From the NCBI GenBank assembly GCA_026545225.1, contig CM048848.1, positions 48,020,306 to 48,084,305 on the forward strand: DNA of 64,000 nucleotides, read 5' to 3'. Under the pieces are notes generated by a model. The model had not been told where the DNA came from. It saw nothing but the letters and a program-made list of their open reading frames with translations, and ran no database searches. This document shows, one piece after another, positions 11,169 to 23,599 of the stretch; the first letter of the stretch is position 1; every line of letters starts with the position of its first letter. The DNA is from Cornus controversa. Lineage: Eukaryota > Streptophyta > Magnoliopsida > Cornales > Cornaceae. Made by a program: the position numbers and the translations under genes.

Positions 11169-13073
11169 ATTTCATATGAGAAAAATCTTCAAAACATGCA
11201 AAATTAATGTATTCTTTAATAGACATAAAAAAATTTAAAAATTAATTTTAAATGCTCAAGTTAATTTTAAGTGTAGTTATCAACGATTTCATACTTGTTT
11301 CAATTTTAAGTGTTAATAAGTGAACCCCCCTAAAATTTTATCCAATTTCAAGTAGGAATTATTCTGAAATTCAAATTACGGTATTAAAAATACTTAATTG
11401 AATAATCACTTAATTTATTCTGAATTAAGTAATAATAAATTGAATTATCAAAGAGCACATAAGATATTACGAAGTACATGACTAACATATTCCAAGGTAG
11501 ATAATATTGATCTTTGAAGGCATTTTAATGATAATATGACTAATGTTCTTGACTAAACGCCAACAATAGTTTTAATTGTCTTTTTTGGATGTTGCGTATA
11601 CGAAGACAGACACGGCATTTCATGACCTAAAAATATTCAATACTTCAGAGTTACCGTACTCCAACGAATCGGTGGCTGATAGTGCTCATTCAAGGCTGGC
11701 CATGTATATGAGTATGCGAGTTTCTCGCTGTGTTCTTCACGCTTGCTTTTTGGCAGATGAATTCAAATTCCAATTGATGTCTGAAAGACAATGTAACAGG
11801 CAAAAAAAATCAATGAAGAGATTTTAGAATCTTCAAAATCCTACATCTTTACGACACTTGGATTCCACTCCTCTCTCTCTCATGTAATTTATATAGTGAT
11901 AGTTTGTATGTATATGCGTCAGTTCTCAATCTCATAGTGACAATTTGTATGTATATGTGTGAGTTCTCAATTTCATAGTGGTCCAAGTAAGTACTAGCTA
12001 GTCACTATATAGTAGTGGGTGGATCTGAGACAGAAATGATTTATATGCAGTACTGGTCATTCAACGTAGCATGTAACATAGTGGTGGCGGTGGTGCAATG
12101 TGTGTTGCATAAGAGTTTTCAAGATAAAGTGAAGGTTGAATTCCACATATCATGATGTGAAATTGGAATCTTTTTTAATCAGTACTCCAAAACAAATGAT
12201 GGAAGTAAAAGACAACATTTGTAAATGAAAAGATATCATACATCATTTTCTTTCACTTGCAACACTTATTTGTTGCCAAATACATTAAGGTTTGATCCTG
12301 AAGGAGGCAAAGTGTCCCAGGTAAATCTGGTGGCTCCACATTGACGAGGGCAAGTGGCCGGTCCAATATGGCCATCAACTTCTGCGCATGCTACACTTTC
12401 GACACGATCTTGATATTATCCGTTGTGGAGTTGTGACCCGAATTTTGTTTCGATCTGAGAGTTATAACATAATTCAATTGTGGATCCAAAATTTAGTCTC
12501 TTCTGTAATCCAATATATAAGAGTGTTAGGCTGAAACTTAAGTGCGTGCGTGTGTGTGTGTGGAGGAGAGTGTTTGTGAGATCATTCTTATATGCTAAGA
12601 TATTTTTAAAATTTTAGTGGAAACATTTGCATAATTTTACAAAATTATGGATATAAAGGGCAAATAAAAAAACTTCAGTGATAGTGTTCGACCCCACTTG
12701 GCCCTTCCTTGGACGCCCCTACTTGGCCCTTCCTAACTTCATGTCTGGTGTTAGGGTATGCAGTGTGAAAGAGAGAGCACTGAAAGTCGAAAAAAGAGTG
12801 AAAGAGAGACAAGGGGTTGAGGGATTGAAAACTTATAATCCATGTTTGTTCTTCGCATAATGAAATACATAAATCTATGTATATGTGTGATGCATTATTT
12901 TATGTTTTTTGTCATTTTTTATTGTGTCTTATATAAAGTAATTTTTCAAATTTTCGAATATGTGACATCATACTAGTTAGTTCAAGTTTTTACCATTGCA
13001 CAAATCAACGGCTCTATATTTGATATACACACATACTAGGTCACTGATGAAACCCTATTATAGAAAGTGGGTG

Positions 13074-13074
<1 letters not shown>
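11169..13074. other. non-coding region, no gene recognised
   Basis: Open frames here (for example 11576-11827 and 12678-12860) have no recognisable motif, codon pattern or splice context. A short CA/TG-rich stretch lies at 12540-12560. The phrase TTGGCCCTTCCT occurs twice within 12690-12735. The 11880-11975 region repeats a phrase of about 45 bp (GTTTGTATGTATATG.GTCAGTTCTCAAT or similar). Confidence 0.5.

Positions 13075-13106
<32 letters not shown>
13075..13106. repeat. (AT)n microsatellite
   Basis: Uninterrupted AT dinucleotide run preceded by AAAGTGGGTGATT. The same AAAGTGGGTGAT lead precedes the next run at 13361. Confidence 0.9.
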
Positions 13107-13109
<3 letters not shown>

Positions 13110-13357
13110 TTTAGATATAAATGTTACAAAATGGGTACATAAGCCTCAAATGTGTAGATCCAAACATGGTTTTGCAGAATCTAACTTCGTGATTCTGGAA
13201 CTGCCAGAGTCCAATTACAATCAGTGAGGTTTGGTTTTTAATTAAAAATTTATATTTGTTAAACAAATTGTTGATTTTTTTGCCTACGGTACACACCCAC
13301 TTTTTAACAATTGTTTGCATTCAAGGTGATTTGATCGTAAGACCTAATATAAAGTGG

Positions 13358-13360
<3 letters not shown>

Positions 13361-13406
<46 letters not shown>
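13361..13406. repeat. (AT)n microsatellite
   Basis: About 23 AT units, preceded by TAATATAAAGTGGGTG, a phrase shared with the tract at 13075. Probably part of a small local duplication. Confidence 0.9.
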
Positions 13407-13409
<3 letters not shown>

Positions 13410-13759
13410 TCTTTATTTACTTCAGCGAATCACTTGGAGTAAATAATGTTGATTGACTTATGTAAAAGATAAAAAGGTTGATTGCAACAGTACCTCTTAT
13501 AAACTCCCAAAGATTTTCAATTTTTTCTTTTTATCTTCTTTAACAAGCTGACAAGCCACTGGTAACCAGCTATGTCGAGCAATGAATAGTTATAATTATA
13601 ATTTTTTTTACTGGTGCTGGAACTCGGATTTGAGAATAAAGATTACTTCTTCAAAATCAATTTTAACAGGTTTCTTTCTTATTTATTCATTAAGAAAGTT
13701 ATATAATATATTAAAACAAACAGAAAAAAATACAAACAATATGACATCAAATGAAAAGT

Positions 13760-14629
13760 TTTACGAGCTCACAAGTTGAACTTTATGAAGTTGTCATTTT
13801 TTAAGTGACTTGTGAATGAAAGAGTTGAACATTGTCAAGATTGGCTAGGTTATTTAGAGCACCAGCAATGACTTCGCCAGACAAACCAAATGTTACTGTG
13901 GCTGTTTGGTTCAAACAGTGGAACCCACCAATGCTTCGCCTAGTGCTTAGCACTAAGCGAACCAAATGCATTTTATTATTATTATTTTTTTTATTTTTAT
14001 AAAAATTCTTGTCATATATATATATATATATATATATATCATTTACTTAAATCTCAATAACTTTTACTACAAATTGAATTTTTTGATGAAACTAATTTTG
14101 TTAGAAAGATAATTTCGAGAGCTTTAATTTGAGTACAATATAGACTATTTTTTGACTTAAAAAGAAAAAATTATGAATTTTTTAAGTTAAAAAAGTATAA
14201 AAAATTTAACATATATATGTATATGCATAAAATTTTATATTAATTTAATTGTGTAAGATTATTTAATTGTGTGGATAGTTAAAATCTGAAAAATTTGTTG
14301 TGGAGTCAAAATTTAAAAATTCTGACATGATGATGTGAGATGATGTGACTGACTAAAATACTAAGGTGGCTAGATAAAATTCAAATTTGGATAAAACACA
14401 CACACTAAAGTGGAGGTTGAGTGTTCTAACTTGTTATAGGTAATATTGCAAGTGTATACGCATTTTTACGAGGTCACAAGTTGAGCCGAGCTCACTCAAG
14501 AAAAATCTAAGGTGCACATGGTTGAACTTTATGAAGTTGTTATTTTTAAGTAACTTGTGAATGAAATAGTTGAAGATTGTCAAGATTGGCTAGGTTATTT
14601 ACAGCACTAATAACAAAATAACTTGTTGT

Positions 14630-14681
<52 letters not shown>

Positions 14682-14745
14682 CACTAAAGTGGAGGTTGAG
14701 TGTTCTAACTTGTTAGAGGTAATATTGAAAGTGTATACGCATTTG
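13760..14745 (+). repeat. interleaved local duplications around a short MITE-like insertion
   Basis: Two segments are each present twice. GAACTTTATGAAGTTGT...GATTGGCTAGGTTATTTA occurs at about 13778-13856 and 14525-14601. CACACACTAAAGTGGAGGTTGAGTG...GTGTATACGCATTT occurs at about 14398-14466 and 14680-14743. Between them, 13857-14395 starts AGAGCACCAGCAATGACTTC, a phrase typical of short plant transposon ends, and holds a (TA)n tract at 14014-14039. A second (AT)n tract is at 14632-14671. No gene is present. Confidence 0.7.
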
Positions 14746-14989
14746 AGTAATGAGAGGCTCAGTGAAAATCGTCATCAAAGTGAAAAAGTGAATGAGTTTT
14801 CTTCTTAGACAGTACAAATAAGGTCCAGACATTTTTCCCATGTTTGCACGATAGCAGCCAAGCAAGGGAGAAAAGTAAAGGCACCAAGACAGCTTTTGCC
14901 CCAACCCAATTAAACCCACGTCCACACAAACAGAAGAAGACACACCAGCCCATCACCCCCATACCACAAAGTCATTGATATTTACTATA

Positions 14990-15265
14990 ATATTAATGGG
15001 AGGTTTAAAAGGTTTCAAGAGGTGGGTGCATGCATGTGTGTGTGTGTGTCAATGCCTGCCAATCCATACTTTGTGCCAATATTGCACCTCATCAACTCAC
15101 AATTATTGTACATTTTACTTTTCGGTATAATGTTATCTTATACAAAATATGGCAAACAGGCTATTAGTGTTGGCCCTGGGCAGTGGGCACAGAAATGCAA
15201 AATACATTTCTCTTAGAAGCCAATCTTTGCATGTTGTGCTCTGCTACAATGACCTGTATGTCTAT
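14990..15265 (+). repeat. duplicate of the NPF downstream flank (distal copy)
   Basis: This segment and 16662-16925 share a long collinear series: ATTAATGG.AGG, GTGTGTGT, GCC.GCCAATCCATACTTTGTG, TATTG.ACCTCATCAA.TCAC, AATTATTGTAC.TTTTACTTTTC, the TTATACAAA region, GGGCAGTGG.CACAGAAATGC and AAGCCAA.C.TTGCATG. The proximal copy lies right at the 3' end of the NPF gene. Confidence 0.85.
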
Positions 15266-16661
15266 AGTGTTATGCCACTCAGTGTCCTTTTCTTTCCTTT
15301 ATTGTGATACATGCTTCATACATAGGATAAGACCACGCGGAAATCCTTACTTTCTATCTTTTTATTTGATTGATGGAAAGAATGGAATTAGAAAGTAACA
15401 CCTTACTTTATTTGTTATGAGATAAAGAAAGATAAATAGTTAATATTGAGTTTATTTAATAATTATGAATGGTAGTATTATAATTTAAAATTTTCATAAC
15501 ACTCTTGTTTTTCTTCCTTTCTATCTTCTATCTATATTTAGAGGGGAGAAAATTTGTAAAGCATGAAAGATTGATTCTCTTCCTTCCTTGTCTCCTCTCT
15601 ACCAAACAAATGAAATTTGTTCTTTCTTCCAAATCTTCCATCCCACCCTCTTCCTTCATTCCTACCAAACAAACCATAATTTTTCTTCTCCTAATTTCTT
15701 TCTAACTCTTTTGCTTCCTCACCAAGTTAGGTTAGGAATGAGATCTAATCGAACCTATTCAGAACTTGACTTTACTGAGCCATTTAAATTACCCGTCATC
15801 TCATGATCAAATTAATTAACCTATTAACTATTTTAATTAATTCCATTAGATAAAAATAACTGATTAATGAAGAATGTATTCGGATTTGCATGTCATGTGA
15901 GAGTTCAAAATAACTAGCAAGTGGGTTGATTTTTCTTTTGTTTCAAACACAAACAGATACATCATGACATCACCCTGACACCACATAGTCATTGATATTT
16001 ATATTAGGAAAATGTTAAATGACAGGAATTTAATTTGTATTATAGAGTCCTGAATGACTTGGCTGTGACTGTGGTATTCCGTTCAAGGATTTCATTTTGA
16101 GTAAAATGAATTTATATGCACGTTTCAATAAAATATAAAGTGAAACAATTAGCTGTTATCAGGCTACTAAAATCATTTTATTTTCTTGAGTATATGGTCA
16201 TAATCAGCTCTTTTTTGTTGTTGCAGCTTTAGTTAGAATGGCGTTTTGGTGAGCCAATGAATTAATGGCCAAAACAAGAAGAGCAAATGAAACTGCAGAC
16301 TCCATGAAAGTTTCAAAAGTGCAAAGTTATCCACCAAAATGAAAACTTTTACTAATTCATCAAAATTTATGGAAGAAAAGTAAACTTCATTAACAGAAGT
16401 ACACCATAAGAAACTATAGTGAATGCAAACATATTTGATATTCTTCCTCTTATGCCAAAGGGGAATGATTGTCTCCAGTCATCTGTGATCTTGGAAAACA
16501 ATTGGAATAGCAGAAGCTTGTAATAGCAACGGAATGAGAAATTGATTTATAATCCAAACCTGAAGACAAAAGAGAACCGCCTTCTATCGTGAAATATTAG
16601 GATTTTAGAGTTTTACGCATTGATTTGTATTTTTAGAATAACTTTAAGTTACTCTTTATAT
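15266..16661. other. non-coding spacer between the two duplicated flanks
   Basis: No exon of an NPF gene or other family is visible between the two flank copies. The sequence is AT-rich with pyrimidine-rich stretches at 15500-15720. Open frames 15505-15705 and 15588-15806 are low-complexity. Confidence 0.55.
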
Positions 16662-16925
16662 TATTAATGGAGGCCTGAAATGTTTGAAGTGGTGGGTTTA
16701 TATATTTGTACGTGTGTGTGAATATTGCATGCCAATCCATACTTTGTGAAAATATTGTACCTCATCAAGTCACAATTATTGTACCTTTTACTTTTCAGTA
16801 TAGAAGTCATCTTATACAAACAAGCTAATAGCGTTGGCCTCTGGGCAGTGGTCACAGAAATGCAAAGTACATCTCTCCTGCAAGCCAACCCATGCATGCT
16901 GTGCTACAATGACCAATATGTATAC
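16662..16925 (+). repeat. duplicate of the NPF downstream flank (proximal copy)
   Basis: Collinear partner of 14990-15265, about 110 bp beyond the stop codon of the transporter. It may include the 3' untranslated region. The duplication suggests that a neighbouring gene copy or part of one once existed, or that a local segmental duplication stopped short of the exons. Confidence 0.85.
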
Positions 16926-17031
16926 AGTGATACTTCACTATTGCCGACCCTACCACTCTCTCTCATCTGAGGTAATAATAGAAGTGTCCTTTTCTTTTCT
17001 CTGGATACATAGGATGGTGAATCAAAGTACT

Positions 17032-18556
17032 TCACTGTTTAATTGCACTAAGCTCAAGGTCCAAGTGTGGTTTTTCTTCATTGATTTGTGGACTACTCTT
17101 GTAATGGTATCGATGAGCACATATTAGAAAATATATCAAGTTTAGGACTCCCATTCCTGCAATTAGAAAGTAAAAATAATCCACCTTGCCAGCATTAATA
17201 TTCTTTGTTAACCAGTCTGGTCGTCCATGTTTTCCCGTCACTTTGCGCACAATAATGATGAGGAAGCTGCTCAGATAATTAGCACCGGCTACGGTACAAA
17301 AGAATAGAGAATTAGCGACACTTCTCATGTTCTCTGGAAACTCCTTATAATAAAATTCAATCTGTCCTATAATATTGAATGCCTCGGCGAAACCCATCAG
17401 AATAAGTTGTGGTGCGAGCCACATGACTGATATTGGTGCAACACCGTCAGGCCCAGTGTGCGACCTAGCATAAGCCCTTCTCATTTGCTCAATCAATCCT
17501 GCGACAACCATGGATAAAATTGAGAAGATGATCCCAATTCCAATTCGTTGCAAAAGCGTGATTCCGCCTTCTAATTTGGTGATTTTCCGGAGTGATGGTA
17601 CGAGGACTCGGTCATAAAAAGGGATCCATAACCCTACTGTGATCATGGATATGACCATGAGTGATCCAGGAGGAATTTTGAAGTGTGGTCCGAGGTGACG
17701 GTCCATTTTTAGGGCTTGTGATATGGTAAATGTTGCTTGTTGTGCTATGGAAGTGAAGCAAACAATGCCAGAAGCCCACACAGGGACTATTTTTATGAGG
17801 CATTTGACTTCTTCTATTTGTTGGATGCTGCACAACCTCCATGGATTCTTGGGAGAGCCTTCAGGCTTAACTTCACCTTCCATTATCATAGCAGCTTTGT
17901 TTAAGAACCTAAGGGATAAACAAAAATTGAATCAACATTACCAAATGGCTAGAAAACATGTAATTAAGTAGCTAAATTAATTGTAAAAAAAAGAAGTGAA
18001 TAAAGAATTAATGGAACAATCTTTTTATTATGAATTAATTAGTCCAAGTAATAAAAAAAAATTTAATCATTTTTCTTTTCTCTATTTTTGTGAGTGTGTG
18101 ACATTATCTTTTCTAGCACATCACAACAACTAAAGCCCCATATGAGACTTACATTGGTATGTCCACAATAGCGAAATGTGTAACCATGAAGCATTTATGA
18201 GGATTAGACCGCTAGCTTGAAACTTCATTTTCAGAAAGTATATCATACATCATAAATAAATGACCAAATGATAAAAAAAATTGTTGTATGGATAACAACG
18301 TAAGTTTCTTGTCCCGATGTTAAAGCAATTCCCCCAAGAAACTATAAAGGGTGACAATGAAATTTTGCCTACTTTATTAGTTTTCATTTCGTGTTTTATT
18401 AATAGAAAAATGATAAAAGTTTTAATCGACTTTTGTTGTGGACTGATGCAGCAATTATTAAAATAAATACTCTAAAAGAAGAGACTCTATTTTATGTAAT
18501 ACTGACAAGAATGTTTGTTGGACACCATTTATTAGAGGACTACCGAATGATAATTC

Positions 18557-18594
<38 letters not shown>

Positions 18595-19260
18595 ATTTAC
18601 TTGCGCAAACTTACCTGAATTGATTGGTGAGAGGGAGCTTTGTCACTATGGTCCCCATCAATGGTGGGTCGTAAAAAACCCCCTCTGCCTCAGCAGCCGG
18701 AAGCTTTAGCCGGCGTTTCTTGAACGCCGCCACAAGCGCCTGCATGATGCCGGAAAAGACACTCCCTTCCGGCTTCACATGCACATACATCTTTGTGCCC
18801 AGAAAGAAGAGCACAATTGAGCAACACATGAGCATTGTGGGTATGCCAAAGCCCAATACCCAACTAACAGAGTCTTGTATATAAACCACCACAGTGAGAG
18901 CAATGATCAAAACCCCAGTAAATGTGGCATAGTACCAATTGAAGAAACTGTTAATCCCTTTCCTTCCTTCATCAGTGGTTGCATCAAATTGGTCCACACC
19001 AAAGGGTAGGCTACAAGGCCTTATACCACCAGTGCCCATAGATAGTAACCCAAGGCCCATGACCAAAACACCCAAATGAAGTCTGGTGGGACCCTTGCAC
19101 TGATCAAGCTGGACCTGTTGTGGGGTGCATGGAGGAGGGTGGAGTTTGGAAATCCAAGCAATTAGGGTTAAAGTCACCATTCCCTGTCAGTCACCAATTA
19201 ATCGTTATAGATCATACGATTTGTGTTAGTTGGTAGTTGTTTTTTCAATTTAGAAGAAAG

Positions 19261-19296
<36 letters not shown>

Positions 19297-20538
19297 AAGG
19301 TAACGTGCATCTAATATAAGGAAAAAAAACAGTTTAATTTAGAAGAAAGCCGTGCATCTAATATAAGGAAAATAACGTTTCAATTTAGAAGAAAGCTATT
19401 ATATATATATATATATATATAAAATATATATAGATTTGAAGGTAACGTGCATCTAATATAAGGAAAATAACATTTCATTTTGTTTAGTAAAGCTTGGTTG
19501 TCCAATCGATGAACACCAAAATAAAGAAATAAACTAATCACAAATATGAAAAGATCGAGTCACTTTAATATGAATAGCTCGTGTTTAATTTCTGAAATCC
19601 TTAAAAATTATGTTCGATTGATGAAATTGATGTTTTGAAATTGAAGTCAGCTTAGACTTTAGTTCTAAGACTTCAAATTTTAAGGCTCTGATTCGAAGAT
19701 TCTAATTCCCTGCAACCAAACAAGTCTTAGATATGTTTGATAATTTAATTTAGCACTTAATTTAGAATAGATTAAACGTTTATTTAATTAGGTGTGTTTG
19801 ATAATATAATTTGAATGTCACTGAAAACGGTAAGTACTACTTAAAATAGAATAAAATTTTAAGTGATAGTGACAAAATACTGAAAATTCAAAAAAATATC
19901 AAAAAATATTTATTTTTTAATTATCACTTAAGAATTTTAACACTTTAAATTCTACTCTTAAAATTTTTTATACTTAATTTTCAATTTTATCAAACAACAC
20001 GTTACGGCAGGATTTTCGTAATTTGAGATTGATTTCAAGAATCCAAAGGGATTACAGAATTGTTATAGTCGTTCACAAAAAATCAACAGAAATCATAGGT
20101 GTCATTTAACTGTACCGAACATGACTCACAAGGATGGTCCCTTACTCATTTGACCAAAATATGTTTAATAAATCTTCATAATGACTAATTCATAGGTCAA
20201 CAAGACGGAAATAAATAAGGGGGAGAAAAAGACAAAAATAAACTATGACACAACCATGCAAATCAAACAACATGAAATCACAAGGAAGAAAATCAAAATC
20301 AAATCAAACACTATTTCTCGAATATCTAGAACTTCAAACCCTCAACTTTGAACATCCCCATGTAAAAGTAGAAGATATTTGGAACTAAATGCTCCTTAAA
20401 AATAAAAAATAAAATTATACCATGCTGTCTTTCTGCTAAAAAAAACCTCTTGCTTTGGTGATATCATTTCTTAAACATAAGAAAAAAAAAAGTAATGGAG
20501 TGAAGGAGTGAAAATTTGTTACTAATGAAATAATCATG

Positions 20539-20592
<54 letters not shown>

Positions 20593-21357
20593 CACATACC
20601 AGAAGAGATGCAAAGGAGGAGACTGCAATGGTCCGAAACCTGCCCACATAGGCATCAGAAATGAAGGCACCAAGCAAGGGTGCAAAATTAGTAACCCCTG
20701 ACCAAATGTTAATTAGGTTTGCAGCAGACGCTTGTTCCATGTGAAATTGACTCATCAAGAAAACAGTAAAGTTCCCCAACAACCCAACCGTAGCTAGCCT
20801 CTCAAATGTTTCATTTCCTACAAAGTCCCACCACAGAGCTTTTGTCAGCTTATAAACAACTAGGAGCATTATATGCCTACGCATGTCTATACACACATAC
20901 ATATATAACATATATGTGTATATACATATATATATGTGTGTGTAGTTAGATCAAGAGGGTGACATGTACGTCATCGATCAGTCTCTCAAGGCTTGTGAGA
21001 ATGCCCTTGTAATTTTTTCGTGGCTTTGTGTTTTTATGTATTTATATATGTGTAAGCATGTTTACAAGCATTTCTATGTACAAATGTTTGTGTGCGTGTT
21101 TGTATATATATATATATAGAGAGAGATAGAGAGAGAGAGAGAAGACCTAGGACGAAAGGCATGGACTTCCATCCACCAGGGATTCTTTTCTTTGCCTTTG
21201 GACTTGATACAGCCACATCGTGCTTTTCCTCGGAGTCATTTTCCGGTGACTGGAGCGACGACGATGACCTCGAAGAAGAAGAAGAGAAGGGAAAGCATTT
21301 TGTGTAGTAAAGTAGCAAAGAAGAGCTTGACTGTTTCTTCTTATCCTCCACCTCCAT
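17032..21357 (-). CDS. NPF2: NPF2-clade (NRT1/PTR family) proton-coupled nitrate transporter, complete, 4 exons
   Basis: Four exons on the minus strand join in frame to 624 codons: 21357-21147, 20817-20600, 19183-18615 and 17908-17032, all with GT-AG introns and matching phases. Start: the first Met of MEVEDKKKQSSSS; a Ser-rich cytosolic tail precedes GGWKSMPFVLG at residues 61-71. The proton-coupling ExxER motif is ETFER (residues 73-77). NIWSGVTNFAPLLGAFISDA and VGRFRTIA follow, then GGIRPCSLPFGVDQFD in exon 3, KPEGSVFSG before the large central loop, and SQALKMDRHLG, GITLLQRIGIG, APQLILMGFAEAFNIIGQIE and NAGKVDYFYFLIA in exon 4. These are the MFS/POT blocks of NPF2 proteins, and the order and wording are closest to my memory of NRT1.7 (NPF2.13). 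Length agrees with the family (about 600). Expected role: plasma-membrane H+-coupled nitrate transport, as in phloem loading. NPF2 members also carry glucosinolates or other solutes, so substrate is inferred. Confidence 0.95.
17909..18614 (-). other. intron 3 of the NPF gene
   Basis: Donor AG|GTAAGT at 18614 and acceptor CTTAG at 17909, phase 2. It contains a compound (TA)n(TG)n microsatellite at about 18558-18594, close to the donor. Nothing else is recognised. Confidence 0.85.
19184..20599 (-). other. intron 2 of the NPF gene, with tandem and microsatellite repeats
   Basis: Donor CTG|GTATGT at 20599 and acceptor TGACAG at 19184, phase 0. A compound (TA)n(TG)n(TA)n tract (about 20538-20592) lies just inside the donor. 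At 19235-19470 the phrases TTTAGAAGAAAGC and CGTGCATCTAATATAAGG alternate three times, separated by (TA)n runs. No exon-like sequence remains inside. Confidence 0.85.
20818..21146 (-). other. intron 1 of the NPF gene, with (AG)n tract at the donor
   Basis: Donor CTAG|GTCTTC at 21146 and acceptor TTTGTAG at 20818, phase 1. The donor is followed at once by a CTCTCT (GAGA on plus) run at about 21117-21142 and (AT)n. The expected ETFER reading frame resumes exactly at 20817. Confidence 0.85.
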
Positions 21358-21456
21358 TTCTTTCTCTGGGCTTGAGCAGTTGAGCTGATAAAATATCCCT
21401 CACTCACTACCTCTACTTATTTCACCTTAAAGTACGTACATATATACATACAGATC

Positions 21457-21512
<56 letters not shown>
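21358..21512 (-). promoter_or_regulatory. probable NPF proximal promoter / 5' leader with (AT)n and (GA)n tracts
   Basis: Directly upstream of the NPF start codon. A (TA)n run at about 21455-21476 lies roughly 100 bp from the ATG and could supply a TATA element. It adjoins a (GA)n run at 21477-21510, a GAGA-type tract common in plant 5' regions. No transcription start can be fixed from sequence alone. Confidence 0.4.
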
Positions 21513-21513
<1 letters not shown>

Positions 21514-21993
21514 GGCTGATTGAGTGGCTGATGTCAAGTGGATTGGGAATTATATATGCATGCTAATCCCAATCGGTAAGACGACAGCGAAGTTTGCTTT
21601 ATTCAGGCAAGGCTGCCCCATTTTCCACAAGGTTACACCCAATGCAAGACAAAAAGGCGACCCGAATTGCGTTTTCAATTTGGGCCTACCGTTTGGTTAA
21701 TCAAAGTCATGCTTTTATCGTTCCATAGAATTGGATCTCCTTAACAACCATACGTCATATATGAGAGTCCAGTCTATGCTTTACATTCTAAATTTCTTAG
21801 GAAAATGATGAACTGTCAGACTCCGAATCACAGTCGCTGAGTTGGGTGGGGGTGGGGGGATACCGCACTAAAACAAACATGTTGATTTTATATAATGGAC
21901 TATTTTTTCATATAATCAATTTCAAGTGTTTGTTTTTTTCTCGATATTTCAAGTAGATGAGAAAAGAGTTAGTATATATAGTTATATTGTATA

Positions 21994-22227
21994 GTCTCTC
22001 GATTTTAAAATTGTTGTCCATATTTAAAAATTTAACTTTTTAAATGAAAACATTTTAAAATTACAAAATTACTCATTTAAAGTAATTTTTAGTTGTGATG
22101 AGTTTTCAAAAGTTAAGGATATTTGAAAAAATAAATTATCTTTTTACACTGAATATGTATTTGGGACAAGAATTTTTGGACATCTAAAAATATAAAAAGA
22201 GAAGCAAGAATTTTGAGATGGAGGAAG
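21994..22227. mobile_element. Stowaway-like MITE (Tc1/mariner), TSD TA
   Basis: The left end GTCTCTCGATTTTAAAATTG and the right end (reverse complement) CTTCCTCCATCTCAAAATTC pair imperfectly and both resemble the Stowaway terminus CTCCCTCCGTCTCAAAA. TA dinucleotides flank both ends (21992-21993 and 22228-22229). The 234-bp interior is AT-rich and non-coding. Position: about 0.64 kb upstream of the NPF start. Confidence 0.7.
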
Positions 22228-22229
22228 TA

Positions 22230-22824
22230 TAAATTTTAAATGCATGTCTACGCAGAGCCCAGTTACAATGTACTAAACCGATCAATTAAATTTGAAGTGT
22301 TCAAATAATTCTTATTTTCTTAATATCATTTGTTCCCTGCATTAACTTCCAATTTTGCCAACTATTTTTGTAGCTAAAAATTGTCCCCCAACGGTCTTTT
22401 CTAATGATCATTAATAAACGAGTTGGGTATTAACCTAAACATGAACCATATATATATACATATGAATGTATATATATATATACATTGTATGTCTATCTAA
22501 TCTAGGAAATGTTCCATGTTTCACAGTTTTGTAGGCCAGAAAGAAAATTTGGACAAGACTTGGCGATCCTGATTGCAATGGGACACTACCACCCACATTG
22601 AGGACCGACCAAAGGGTACCGTGTGTCCCATTCAACAAATGACCACATGATGTGCAATTGTGCATGCGAGCTTAGCAAAAGTAACCTTGTCACAAGGCAA
22701 CACTGCACTGGCTACTACATATACAGTAATATATCACCAGATGAATTCAGATTCTTTCCATAGATTGTTGGCACGACTCAATATGGATCCTTTGTTATAT
22801 GGATTACGGTGATGTAGCTTCTTG
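22230..22824. other. non-coding upstream region, no feature recognised
   Basis: Moderate GC around 22500-22700 with a few (TA)n runs at 22448-22482. The open frame at 22435-22665 has no family resemblance. It may be distal promoter of the NPF gene. Confidence 0.45.
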
Positions 22825-23114
22825 TGTTATGCTCGACACCATTATTTTAAGTTTCAACTTCATTAATGGTGTTGAAATTCAAAATAATGGTGATGAAAAG
22901 AAACTTCAACACCATTATTTTGAAATTTTTAAATAATTATTTGGAGTCTCAAAATAAATATATTGAATTATGATTTAATGTGTTGAAATATAGATCTCGA
23001 CAGCAATATTTTGAGTTTCAATACAATTATTTCGAGACTCGAAGCAATTGTGTTGAACGACGATTCAATGTGTTGGAATAAAAACTTAAACACCATTATA
23101 TCGTAATTTAACAT
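22825..23114. repeat. irregular internal repeat interrupted by copia copy A
   Basis: Variants of AACACCATTATTTTGA.TTTCAA, TTGAATTATGATTTAATGTGTTG and AATTATTT.GAG.CTC recur several times in both orientations. The same phrases resume right after the copia element (27937-28020), so the retrotransposon split this older repeat. Confidence 0.65.
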
Positions 23115-23341
23115 TGTTGTGACAGCTAATAGCCATCTGTTCCTTGATTAAGGGATTGATCAATTATTCTTTAATTAGGGGCATAATTTATGTTTCCATA
23201 TATTGTTGCATTCCTTATTTTATTTCTTCAGAAATTATTATATATTGAGATTGCAAACACCCTTTTGGGATATGAAATACAAATTATCTCTCTCTCTCTC
23301 TCTCTCTAATAGTTCTCTCAATTTAGCTTATATCTTTGACA
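23115..23341 (+). repeat. 5' LTR of copia copy A
   Basis: Starts TGTTGTGACAGCTAATAG and ends TATATCTTTGACA. It shares with 27704-27936 the phrases GATCAATTATTC, GGGG.ATAATTTATG, CATATATTGTTG, ATATATTGAGATTG, a (TC)n run and TCTCAATTTAGCTTATATC. About 227 bp, short for copia. Confidence 0.93.
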
Positions 23342-23599
23342 TAATATCAGAGTGTCAAAGTTAAAGTTGGAGACCTAACGTGAGTTTCTTCTTCTTCTTC
23401 TCAGTTTGTTTTTCTTTTTTTTTTTTTTTTTTCTTTTTGAGAGAGAAATAAAAAAAAACAGAACAATGTCTCTCTGTGCAATTCTGACAAAGATGGCCTA
23501 AAAAAACAGTCTCTTTGTTCTTGATCTAATGTTCAAATTCTTTAATTCTCTTTCTTGAAACTTGTACTCGGAGTCTCAGATTATCTCGTCTTAGTTATC

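Noticed and set aside
12678..12860. Small plus-strand open frame as a gene
   Set aside because: No conserved motif, no splice or promoter context, and partly built on a short internal repeat.
14623..14808. Open frame starting in an (AT)n tract
   Set aside because: Product of a microsatellite reading as YIYI; not coding.
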